From the NCBI GenBank assembly GCA_036785325.1, contig JAXIVH010000171.1, forward strand, positions 223,501-287,500: DNA of 64,000 nucleotides. Reading direction: 5' to 3'. Shown one piece after another: positions 20,748 through 31,400 of the stretch (its first letter is position 1; every line of letters starts with the position of its first letter). The position numbers and the translations under genes were made by a program. The notes below the pieces were generated by a model. That model was not told the origin of the DNA. It ran no database searches and saw only the letters and a program-made list of their open reading frames with translations. The DNA comes from Urophycis tenuis. Lineage: Eukaryota; Chordata; Actinopteri; Gadiformes; Phycidae.

Positions 20748-21107
20748 GGCGGCAGGGTGGTGCAGTGGTTAGCACTGTCGCCTCACAGCAAGAGGGTTCT
20801 GGGTTCGAATCCACCTGGGACCCGGGACCTTTCTGTGTGGAGTTTGCATGTTCTCCCCGTGCTTGCGTGGGTTCTCTCCGGGTACTCCGGCTTCCTCCCA
20901 CAGACCAAAAACATGCAGGTTGGGGATTAGGTTAATTGGTGTCTCTAAATTGACCATAGGTGTGAATGGTTGTTCGTCTATACATGTTAGCCCTGTGATA
21001 GGCTGGCGACCTGTCCAGGGTGAACCCCGCCTCTCGCCCGTTGCAGCTGGGATTGCCCCCCCGCGACCCTCGTAGAGGATAAGCGGTTACGACAATGGAT
21101 GGATGGA
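20748..21107 (+). mobile_element. tRNA-type SINE-like retroposon, 360 bp
   Basis: It begins 'ggcggcagggtggtgcagtg' with polymerase III A-box-like (GTGGTGCAGTGGTTAGCAC) and B-box (GGTTCGAATCC) sequence. The body is the widespread fish repeat ('tctgtgtggagtttgcatg', 'ctggcgacctgtccagggtg') and it ends in a (GGAT)n tail. Perfect 11-base direct repeats flank it, showing an intact insertion. Confidence 0.85.
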
Positions 21108-21118
21108 AATTCTGACAC

Positions 21119-21312
21119 ACATGAATAGATGATTGGGATGATGAACAGATGATGGGTGGATTCAGGCCTGTAGTCAAGGACAGAGAGAGGGAGAGACAGA
21201 CAGAACCAGCAGAAGACAGAACAGTGGAACCACACACACACTATAGTGGAACGTAACACGCCCACCGACAAGAACAAACTTAATATAAGTTAGTTCAGTG
21301 CTATCCTGTGTT
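21119..21312. other. Unassigned spacer
   Basis: The first bases resume sat3. Then GATG- and GAGA-rich sequence leads up to the HMG-box fragment. Nothing is recognised. Confidence 0.4.
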
Positions 21313-21403
21313 AGAGGTTACTGATAATCCTGGAATATCCATTGGCGATGTTGCCAAGAAACTAGATGAACTTTGGTCCAAGCAGGGCCCAAAAGACAAG
21401 CTT
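21313..21403 (+). pseudogene. HMGB-type HMG-box fragment
   Basis: The frame TDNPGISIGDVAKKLDELW then SKQGPKDKLG matches the second half of an HMG box of the HMGB1/2/3 family (consensus NPGxSIGDVAKKLGExWxxxxxxDK), chromatin proteins that bend DNA. Only ~29 codons exist. The fragment runs directly into 28S rRNA sequence at ~21404, so it is a chimaeric junction. Confidence 0.8.
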
Positions 21404-21575
21404 GGGGCGCGGCCGAATGATGGTCGCCCCTCTCCATGATCACAGCGCATGTTTATGAAGGACTGGGTGTTAAACCACTTGCATACGACCTGATTCTGGG
21501 TCAGGGTGTCGTGAGTAGCAGAGCAGCTTTATGACTGCGATCTATTGAAAGTCATCCCTCGATCCAAGCTTTTGT
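21404..21575 (+). rRNA. 28S rRNA 3' terminal fragment (~170 nt)
   Basis: It contains GGGGCGCGGCC, GTTAAACCACTTGCATACGACC, CTGATTCTGGGTCAGGG, GTAGCAGAGCAGC and TGCGATCTATTGAAAGTCA, ending CCAAGCTTTTGT. These are the diagnostic last ~170 bases of vertebrate 28S with a few substitutions. It is a displaced fragment. Confidence 0.93.
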
Positions 21576-22064
21576 GGCGGCAGCGGGCAGGCTCGCGCGG
21601 GCGGCCACCCGGGCCACGGCTCTCTCTAACCCTCGTGCCGATCACCATGGGTCCGGGCCCTGGGACGGACGGACGGATGTCACCGTTCAGAAAGTGAAGC
21701 GCGTTCTCTCACTCACTTACGCTGTTATTAGAATTGACCCCCTCCCCCCTCTCGATAAACCCATTTGGTGATTAAAGCAGCAATGCCTTAAATACAATTA
21801 GGGGGGAAATAAAGACCTGAGTATATATGAAAATATGCCCTTTTGTTAGATCTAATGTCAAAGTGAGAGTAATTGTCCAGTAAGCACTCCTGAGTGTAGC
21901 TCCTCTATTCCAGGGATCAATGCTCTATTCGGGGGAACGACCACGACTCGTATTCAATAAGGTGAACGATGGCCCAAAAACATTTGTGGCCCATCACTTT
22001 TTAATGCGCCTGCATTAAGCTCCAATGTGTTCCCTTGTGGTTCGGATCCATAATAATAGTAAAT
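21576..22064 (+). other. Probable rDNA 3' spacer, then unassigned sequence
   Basis: GC-rich sequence directly 3' of the 28S end (to ~21690) is in the position of the 3' external spacer; the 65-codon frame here is not a gene. From ~21750 to 22064 there is unrecognised unique-looking sequence. Confidence 0.45.
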
Positions 22065-22261
22065 CAATTCTGACACACACTTACTCATTTTGGGAGAGTT
22101 CAGCTCATGTGTTGAAGCTCTCAGCTTGAGTAAGTGTGAGTGTCATCTGTAATCAGTGAAGTTGTTTACTGAGTTTTAAAAGTTACTATTGACCACTGAG
22201 TCCTGAAATGACACATTTTAACATTAAACACGTAATAAAATGTATTATACGTTTATATTAT
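22065..22261 (+). repeat. Sat3/sat2 fragment
   Basis: 'tgacacacacttactcattttggg' is followed by 'gtgagtgtcatctgtaatcag' and 'ttactattgaccactgag', a short mixture of sat3 and sat2 units. Confidence 0.8.
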
Positions 22262-22800
22262 TGTATTATATGGCCAGGTTGTGCAAGGATGGAAAGCCAG
22301 TACTTGTTTGAAAGAAGAGAATCTAAGCTTCGATTAAATGTACATCATGTCTGATTAGAAGAAAGTTTAGCAGATATACAGGAGATTATTTGAACGAATA
22401 AAAAGCGGCTGGCTGAAGGCCTTTTGAAAACAGCTGAATGTAGCCATATTTCAACAGCATGCTGATACTCACCTGAAGGCCTCAAATGAATGGATCCCTG
22501 AAAAGGTATAAATCTGAGCTTTAAATTGAGATACCACCCAAGTAAATCAGATCAGGCTGGCCTGAATGGCAAGCCTAAACACAGAGACCAGATTTGAACC
22601 CCTGATCTGATGCTGACCACACTAAATGGGTGAGTATAAGCAGCCACATTGTGCAAGGATGAAAATCCAGTACTTGTTTGAAAGAAGACAATCTAAGCTT
22701 TAATTTGATGTACATCATGTCTGATTAGAAGAAAGTTTAGCAGATATACAGGAGTTTATTTGAACGAATAAAAAGCGGCTGGCCAGAAGGCCTCAAATGA
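22262..22800 (+). repeat. Diverged satellite 1 monomers
   Basis: About one and a half sat1-related monomers ('tacatcatgtctgattagaag', 'ggctggctgaaggcc') differ from the 1-6219 array by numerous substitutions, and contain an extra 'caggagattatttgaacg' segment. They are plausible ancestral forms, adjoining exon pair II just as the main array adjoins exon pair I. Confidence 0.85.
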
Positions 22801-22894
22801 CAAATGTTGGACACTTTGAAAAGGTTGAACTGAAACAAATTTAATACAATCATAATACAATGTGAACATGAACTGTAACATATCAAAATTAAAA

Positions 22895-23065
22895 TCATTC
22901 TCCCTCCTCCTCGTTTTTCTCCAGGATGATGGTGTCATCTGACGATGAATCAGCAGCATCTTCCCTGATGGGAGAAAGACTGGGGACAAATTTTTTCCAT
23001 GTCTTCCAGTGTTTCCCTCGCTTCCTCCGATTCTTTTTCTTTTTGCGTCTCCCTCTTCCTCCTGC
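22895..23065 (-). CDS. Candidate terminal exon (copy II)
   Basis: The 56-codon frame starts AGGRGRRKKKKNRRKRGKH and ends SSSDDTIILEKNEEEGE and TGA. It has the same acceptor and phase as copy I at 6386-6559, with a single-codon length difference. Basic and acidic halves are preserved despite substitutions. The family is unknown. Confidence 0.5.
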   Translation of the reverse strand, partial: AGGRGRRKKKKNRRKRGKHWKTWKKFVPSLSPIREDAADSSSDDTIILEKNEEEGE

Positions 23066-23167
23066 CTAAAGTATTTTCAAAAATAGTCAAGAATGACTTC
23101 AAATACTGCATTTCATGGACCAAATTAGACTTCATCTAATGGAAAAATGTCTCCTGCAGAATCTTAC

Positions 23168-23322
23168 CATGTCTTCTGACGGCGGAGGTGGTGGAGGTGG
23201 TGGAGGTGGTGGAGGTGGTGGAGGTGGTGGAGGTGGTGGAGATGGTGGAGGTGGTGGAGATGGTGGAGGTGGTGGAGGTGATGGTGGTTGGATTGATTCC
23301 ACCAGTAACTGCCAGGCAGTCA
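23168..23322 (-). CDS. Candidate proline-rich internal exon (copy II)
   Basis: The TTTATTTGCAG acceptor and GTAAGA donor enclose 155 bases reading TAWQLLVESIQPP, about thirty mostly-proline codons with a few serines, and SEDM. The trinucleotide-type repeat (plus-strand ggtggtgga) is 63 bases longer than in copy I, in whole codons. The plus-strand polyglycine frame over it is an artefact of the repeat. Confidence 0.5.
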
Positions 23323-23356
23323 CTGCAAATAAAACAAATAAGACAATACATTATTA

Positions 23357-23568
23357 GCATTACGGTGTTTTTTTTTTAAATAGCGCCACCTATAGGTGAG
23401 ACATTAACGTGTCGCATAGAATATATCAATTTTCACCAGGCCTGAGAGATGTGCCAAAAAAAATTGAGTTTTCGTATATGTTCAGACAGTGAAAATCAAC
23501 TTCAAAGATCCCCAACGGACCAAAAACAAAAGGGACCTCGTCCTGTTTCACAGGCTCGGTCCCTAAAA
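23357..23568. mobile_element. ~210-bp insertion relative to exon-pair copy I
   Basis: Compared with 6770-6790, copy II carries extra sequence from 'agcattacggtg' to 'ggtccctaaa', including 'tagcgccacctataggtgag', before 'attaataaaaccaggcggat' resumes in both copies. It is probably a small transposable element; no termini were identified. Confidence 0.45.
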
Positions 23569-23659
23569 ATTAATAAAACCAGGCGGATACATGAAACATG
23601 TCCCTGTTGAGAATGGGGGGTGCAACCACATATAAGCTGAATAAAGGAGGAATAACTGG

Positions 23660-24469
23660 GACATTTTAAGGCATGTCCACTCATGTGTTTATTGTATGTT
23701 AACCTGATTACAATTAAAGTTAATAAATTCTGACACACACATACTCATTTTGGGAGGGTTCAGCTAATGTGCTGAAGCTCTCAGCTTGAGTAAGTGACCT
23801 GTGAATGTCATTTGTAACAAGTGAAGTGGTTTTCTAAAATTGCTTGATCAACAAAAAATGTGCAATTCCACTGGGACATGTTTAGGCATGTCCACTCATG
23901 TGTTTATTGCATTTTAACCTGATTACAATTAAAGTTAATACGTGACACACACATACTCATTTTGGGAGGGTTCAGCTCCTGTGCTGAAGCTCTCAGCTTG
24001 AGTAAGTGACTTGTGAATGTCATTTGTAATAAGTGAAGTTTTTTTTTCAATCAGAAAAGTAACTAAATTCTGTCACAGCCTCCTTAGTTGGGGAGATTTC
24101 ACCTCATTTGCTGTAAAACTTAGCTTGAGTGAGTGACGTGAGATTTTTACCTGTAATAAGTTCCAGTGGTTAAAATATTATTTTAAAATGTTATTAAGTT
24201 AATTTAGTGAAGAAGAAATAACTTAAAAAATTTAAAAAAAAAGTAACGAAGTGACCTGTGAGTGTCATCTGTAATCAGTAAAGTTGTTTACTGAATTTTA
24301 AAAGTTACTATTGACCACTGAGTTCTGAAATGACACCTTTAAACATTAAACATGTAATAAAATGTATTATAAGTTTAAAACTTATAAAGTCAGAGTGAAA
24401 CCTCTCCTGATTTATCTTTTCACATGGAGGGGTTTCCAACATCTTTTCTGAAAGCAAGGCAGGGTCAAG
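23660..24469 (+). repeat. Sat3 units grading into long-variant sat2
   Basis: Sat3 units at ~23660-24050 are followed by a sat2 unit with the long variant segment ('ggaggggtttccaac') up to the solo-LTR insertion site. Confidence 0.85.
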
Positions 24470-24474
24470 GTGTG

Positions 24475-25478
24475 TGTTACGGATACAGTGTTCTGTATGT
24501 CTTTTATGTATGCATGTTGTACATGTCTTGTGGTATGTATTGTGTTCTGTTTTGTGGTGTTGGTTTGTGTTGCTGTTTTGTCTCCCCCTCCTGGTTCCAT
24601 TCTCCCACTTCACAGATGTGCACACCGATCATCCAATCCAATCATTCATCTACACCTGATCCAGATCTTCAATCAGCCAGTCCCCTTTATATAGCCCTTT
24701 GTTTGTTTCCTGTGAGAGAGTTGGTGAGTTGTGAGAGAGAGAGAGAGAGAGAGTTGGTGAGTTGTGAGAGAGAGAGATTTGGTGAGTTGTGAGAGAGAGA
24801 GAGAGTTGGTGAGTTGTGAGAGAGAGAGAGTTGGTGAGTTGTGAGAGAGAGAGTTGGTGAGTTGTGAGAGAGAGAGTTGGTGAGTTGTGAGAGAGAGAGT
24901 TGGTGAGTTGTGAGAGAGAGTTGGTGAGTTGTGAGAGAGAGAGAGTTTGTGAGTTGTGAGAGAGTTGGTGTTGTGTGAGTTGTGAGCTGTGGTAGAGCTC
25001 TGGTTAATCTTGATAGTTTTTTTGGCTTGTTTTGTCCGTTCATTGACTTTTGTTTAAGCCTCAGTTAGTTCACCTTTGTTATATTATTTACTGTTAGCAG
25101 CCTACTTTAGTTATTGATTTGTCTCTTGTTAATTCTTTTGTTGGGTGCACAGGGACTTCGAGGATAGGTAAGATACCCTGGGGTCTACATCTTACATTCA
25201 CGTAGATTTATCTTTTGTTAGAAACATTAGGTAAGATTGTGCACCACCTGCTGTACTTTTGGGTGCTCAGCACCTGTAAAAGGGGGGGTGGGGTTATGTT
25301 CTTTTCATTTCTTTGGTGCCACTGTAGTCCTCGTTGTTCCCTGTGTTACTACTTGTAAATAAATACTTTCATTCATTGTACAACGGTTTCCTGGAGTTTG
25401 TGTGTCTACACCGTCACCTACCCAACCCTGTTGCCTTATGTTGCGCCTTCCCACCCCGAGCCATCAGGGGGCGTAACA
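24475..25478 (+). mobile_element. Solo LTR, 1004 bp, with 5-bp target duplication GTGTG
   Basis: It begins TGTTACGGATAC and ends GGGGGCGTAACA (inverted TGTTACG/CGTAACA ends). It is flanked by GTGTG at 24470-24474 and 25479-25483, interrupting sat2 long-variant sequence that reads uninterrupted at 41280-41300. A TATA box 'ctttatatagccc' lies near 24685, a 'gtaaataaatac' poly(A)-type signal near 25357, and a minisatellite of 'ttggtgagttgtgagagag' units at ~24718-24965. There is no internal region, so it is a recombined solo LTR of the Ty3/Gypsy type. The 118-122-codon frames inside are repeat artefacts. Confidence 0.88.
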
Positions 25479-25483
25479 GTGTG

Positions 25484-28400
25484 AATGGGGCTCCGCCCAC
25501 AATGTGCCCAACCCATGCTAATGAATCTATTCAGATGTGAATGACTCATAACTGGCACACAGTAAAGGGGGAGGAAGAGGAAGGCTGAGGACAGAATTTA
25601 GTTACAGAGTTTTAATAGTTACTATTGACCACTGACTCCTGAAATGACACATATAAAAATTGAACATGGAATAACACATATTATAAGTGTACAACTTACT
25701 CAGTCAGATTGAAACTTCTCCAGATTTTGTCAGGTGAATGGTGGGGAAGAAAGGCTGCAGGACAGAATTGGAGTTACTGTTCTTTATAAGATTTATACAT
25801 ACTAGTTTAAAACTTGAAAAGTTAAAATGTGATTAATTGGTGTGTTGAAGGTAATTCCATGCCTTTGGTGCAATCAGAACAGTAACTAAATTCTGTCACA
25901 GCCTCCTTAGTTGGGGAGATTTCACCTCATTTGCTGTAAAACTTAGCTTGAGTAAGTGACGTGAGATTTTTAGCTGTAATAAGTTCCAGTGGTTAAAATA
26001 TTACTTTAAAATGTTATTAAGTTAATTTAGTGCAGTAGAAATAACTTAAAAAATTAAAAAAGTGACCTGTGAGTGTCATCTGTAATCAGTGAAGTTGTTT
26101 ACTGAATTTTAAAAGTTACTATTGACCACTGAGTCCTGAAATGACACCTTTAAACATTAAACATGTAATAACGTATATTATAAGTGTAAAACTTACTCAG
26201 TCAGAGTGAAACTTCAACAGATTTTGTCAGGTGAATGGTGGGGAAGGAAGGCTGGAGGACAGAATTGGAGTACTGTTCTTTATAAGATTTATACATACTA
26301 GTTTAAAACTTGAAAAGTTAAAATGTGATTAATTGGTGTGTTGAAGGTAATTCCATGCCCTAGGTGCAATCAGAACAGTAACTAAATTCTGTCACAGCCT
26401 CCTTAGTTGGGAAGATTTCACCTCATTTGCTGTAAAACTTAGCTTGAGTAAGTGACATGAGATTTTTAGCTGTAATAAGTTCCAGTGGTTAAAATATTAC
26501 TTTAAAATGTTATTCAGTTAATTTAGTGCAGAAGAAATAACTTAAAAAATTTAAAAAAAGTAACTAAGTGACCTGTGAGTGTCATCTGTAATCAGTGAAG
26601 TTGTTTACTGAATTTTAAAAGTTACTATTGACCACTGAGTCCTGAAATGACACCTTTAAACATTAAACATGTAATAACGTATATTATAAGTGTAAAACTT
26701 ACTCAGTCAGAGTGAAACTTCTCCAGATTTTGTCAGGTGAATGGTGGGGAAGGAAGGCTGGAGGACAGAATTGGAGTTACTGTTCTTTATAAGATTTATA
26801 CAGACTAGTTTAAAACTTGAAAAGTTAAAATGTGATTAATTGGTGTGTTGAAGGTAATTCCATGCCTTTGGTGCAATCAGAACAGTAACTAAATTCTGTC
26901 ACAGCCTCCTTAGTTGGGGAGATTTCACCTCATTTGCTGTAAAACTTAGCTTGAGTAAGTGACATGAGATTTTTAGCTGTAATAAGTTCCAGTGGTTAAA
27001 ATATTACTTTAAAATGTTATTAAGTTAATTTAGTGCAGAAGAAATAACTTAAAAAATTAAAAAAAGTAACTAAGTGACCTGTGAGTGTCATCTGTAATCA
27101 GTGAAGTTGTTTACAGAATTTTAAAAGTTACTATTGACCACTGAGTCCTGAAATGACACCTTTAAACATTAAACATGTAATGACGTATATTATAAGTGTA
27201 AAACTTACTCAGTCAGAGTGAAACTTCTCCAGATTTTGTCAGGTGAATGGTGGGGAAGGAAGGCTGGAGGACAGAATTGGAGTTACTGTTCTTTATAAGA
27301 TTTATACATACTAGTTTAAAACTTGAAAAGTTAAAATGTGATTAATTGGTGTGTTGAAGGTAATTCCATGCCTTTGGTGCAATCAGAACAGTAACTAAAT
27401 TCTGTCACAGCCTCCTTAGTTGGGGAGATTTCACCTCATTTGCTGTAAAACTTAGCTTGAGTAAGTGACGTGAGATTTTTAGCTGTAATAAGTTCCAGTG
27501 GTTAAAATATTACTTTAAAATGTTATTAAGTTAATTTAGTGCAGAAGAAATAACTTAAAAAATTAAAAAAGTAACTAAGTGACCTTTGAGTGTCATCTGT
27601 AATCAGTGAAGTTGTTTACTGAATTTTAAAAGTTACTATTGACCACTGAGTCCTGAAATGACACCTTTAAACATTAAACATGTAATAACGTATATTATAA
27701 GTGTAAAACTTACTCAGTCAGAGTGAAACTTCTCCAGATTTTGTCAGGTGAATGGTGGGGAAGGAGGCTGGAGGACAGAATTGGAGTTACTGTTCTTTAT
27801 AAGATTTATACAGACTAGTTTAAAACTTGAAAAGTTAAAATGTGATTAATTGGTGTGTTGAAGGTAATTCCATGCCTTTGGTGCAATCAGAACAGTAACT
27901 AAATTCTGTCACAGCCTCCTTAGTTGGGGAGATTTCACCTCATTTGCTGTAAAACTTAGCTTGAGTAAGTGACATGATATTTTTAGCTGTAATAAGTTCC
28001 AGTGGTGAAAACATTACTTTAAAATGTTATTAAGTTAATTTAGTGCAGAAGAAATAACTTAAAAAATTAAAAAAAAAGTAACTAAGTGACCTGTGAGTGT
28101 CATCTGTAATCAGTGAAGTTGTTTACTGAATTTTAAAAGTTACTATTGACCACTGAGTCCTGAAATGACACCTTTAAACATTAAACATGTAATAACGTAT
28201 ATTATAAGTGTAAAACTTACTCAGTCAGAGTGAAACTTCTCCAGATTTTGTCAGGTGAATGGTGGGGAAGGAAGGCTGGAGGACAGAATTGGAGTTACTG
28301 TTCTTTATAAGATTTATACATACTAGTTTAAAACTTGAAAAGTTAAAATGTGATTAATTGGTGTGTTGAAGGTAATTCCATGCCTTTGGTGCAATCAGAA

Positions 28401-31400
28401 CAGTAACTAAATTCTGTCACAGCCTCCTTAGTTGGAGAGATTTCACCTCATTTGCTGTAAAACTTAGCTTGAGTAAGTGACATGAGATTTTTAGCTGTAA
28501 TAAGTTCCAGTGGTTAAAATATTACTTTAAAATGTTATTGAGTTAATTTAGTGCAGAAGAAATAACTTAAAAACTTTAAAAAAAAGTAACTAAGTGACCT
28601 GTGAGTGTCATCTGTAATCAGTGAAGTTGTTTACTGAATTTTAAAAGTTACTATTGACCACTGAGTCCTGAAATGACACCTTTAAACATTAAACATGTAA
28701 TAACGTATATTATAAGTGTAAAACTTACTCAGTCAGAGTGAAACTTCTCCCGATTTTGTCAGGTGAATGGTGGGGAAGGAAGGCTGGAGGACAGAATTGG
28801 AGTTACTGTTCTTTATAAGATTTATACATACTAGTTTAAAACTTGAAAAGTTAAAATGTGATTAATTGGTGTGTTGAAGGTAATTCCATGCCTTTGGTGC
28901 AATCAGAACAGTAACTAAATTCTGTCACAGCCTCCTGAGTTGGGGAGATTTCACCTCATTTGCTGTAAAACTTAGCTTGAGTAAGTGACGTGAGATTTTT
29001 AGCTGTAATAAGTTCCAGTGGTTAAAATATTACTTTAAAATGTTATTAAGTTAATTTAGTGCAGAAGGAATAACTTAAAAAAAGTAACTAAGTGACCTGT
29101 GAGTGTCATCTGTAATCAGTGAAGTTGTTTACTGAATTTTAAAAGTTACTATTGACCACTGAGTCCTGAAATGACACCTTTAAACATTAAACATGTAATA
29201 ACGTATATTATAAGTGTAAAACTTACTCAGTCAGAGTGAAACTTCTCCAGATTTTGTCAGGTGAATGGTGGGGAAGGAAGGCTGGAGGACAGAATTGGAG
29301 TTACTGTTCTTTATAAGATTTATACAGACTAGTTTAAAACTTGAAAAGTTAAAATGTGATTAATTGGTGTGTTGAAGGTAATTCCATGCCTTTGGTGCAA
29401 TCAGAACAGTAACTAAATTCTGTCACAGCCTCCTTAGTTGGGGAGATTTCACCTCATTTGCTGTAAAACTTAGCTTGAGTAAGTGACATGAGATTTTTAG
29501 CTGTAATAAGTTCCAGTGGTTAAAATATTACTTTAAAATGTTATTAAGTTAATTTAGTGCAGAAGAAATAACTTAAAAAATTAAAAAAAGTAACTAAGTG
29601 ACCTGTGAGTGTCATCTGTAATCAGTGAAGTTGTTTACTGAATTTTAAAAGTTACTATTGACCACTGAGTCCTGAAATGACACCTTTAAACATTAAACAT
29701 GTAATGACGTATATTATAAGTGTAAAACTTACTCAGTCAGAGTGAAACTTCTCCAGATTTTGTCAGGTGAATGGTGGGGAAGGAAGGCTGGAGGACAGAA
29801 TTGGAGTTACTGTTCTTTATAAGATTTATACATACTAGTTTAAAACTTGAAAAGTTAAAATGTGATTAATTGGTGTGTTGAAGGTAATTCCATGCCTTTG
29901 GTGCAATCAGAACAGTAACTAAATTCTGTCACAGCCTCCTTAGTTGGGGAGATTTCACCTCATTTGCTGTAAAACTTAGCTTGAGTAAGTGACGTGAGAT
30001 TTTTAGCTGTAATAAGTTCCAGTGGTTAAAATATTACTTTAAAATGTTATTAAGTTAATTTAGTGCAGAAGAAATAACTTAAAAAATTAAAAAAGTAACT
30101 AAGTGACCTTTGAGTGTCATCTGTAATAAGTGAAGTTGTTTACTGAATTTTAAAAGTTACTATTGACCACTGAGTCCTGAAATGACACCTTTAAACATTA
30201 AACATGTAATAACGTATATTATAAGTGTAAAACTTACTCAGTCAGAGTGAAACTTCTCCAGATTTTGTCAGGTGAATGGTGGGGAAGGAGGCTGGAGGAC
30301 AGAATTGGAGTTACTGTTCTTTATAAGATTTATACAGACTAGTTTAAAACTTGAAAAGTTAAAATGTGATTAATTGGTGTGTTGAAGGTAATTCCATGCC
30401 TTTGGTGCAATCAGAACAGTAACTAAATTCTGTCACAGCCTCCTTAGTTGGGGAGATTTCACCTCATTTGCTGTAAAACTTAGCTTGAGTAAGTGACATG
30501 AGATTTTTAGCTGTAATAAGTTCCAGTGGTGAAAATATTACTTTAAAATGTTATTAAGTTAATTTAGTGCAGGAGAAATAACTTAAAAAATTTAAAAAAA
30601 AGTAACTAAGTGACCTGTGAGTGTCATCTGTAATCAGTGAAGTTGTTTACTGAATTTTAAAAGTTACTATTGACCACTGAGTCCTGAAATGACACCTTTA
30701 AACATTAAACATGTAATAACGTATATTATAAGTGTAAAACTTACTCAGTCAGAGTGAAACTTCTCCAGATTTTGTCAGGTGAATGGTGGGGAAGGAAGGC
30801 TGGAGGACAGAATTGGAGTTACTGTTCTTTATAAGATTTATACAGACTAGTTTAAAACTTGAAAAGTTAAAATGTGATTAATTGGTGTGTTGAAGGTAAT
30901 TCCATGCCTTTGGTGCAATCAGAACAGTAACTAAATTCTGTCACAGCCTCCTTAGTTGGGGAGATTTCACCTCATTTGCTGTAAAACTTAGCTTGAGTAA
31001 GTGACATGAGATTTTTAGCTGTAATAAGTTCCAGTGGTTAAAATATTACTTTAAAATGTTATTAAGTTAATTTAGTGCAGAAGAAATAACTTAAAAAAAA
31101 AAAAAAAAAAAGTAACTAAGTGACCTGTGAGTGTCATCTGTAATCAGTGAAGTTGTTTACTGAATTTTAAAAGTTACTATTGACCACTGAGTCCTGAAAT
31201 GACACCTTTAAACATTAAACATGTAATGACGTATATTATAAGTGTAAAACTTACTCAGTCAGAGTGAAACTTCTCCAGATTTTGTCAGGTGAATGGTGGG
31301 GAAGGAAGGCTGGAGGACAGAATTGGAGTTACTGTTCTTTATAAGATTTATACATACTAGTTTAAAACTTGAAAAGTTAAAATGTGATTAATTGGTGTGT

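Noticed and set aside
23115..23357. Polyglycine protein on the plus strand
   Set aside because: It is the reverse of the proline-rich exon repeat. The minus strand has the splice sites and the conserved flanking codons.
24424..25043. Several 74-122-codon ORFs, including Ser/Leu/Thr-rich repeats
   Set aside because: They lie within the solo LTR and its GA-rich minisatellite. Composition follows the repeat.
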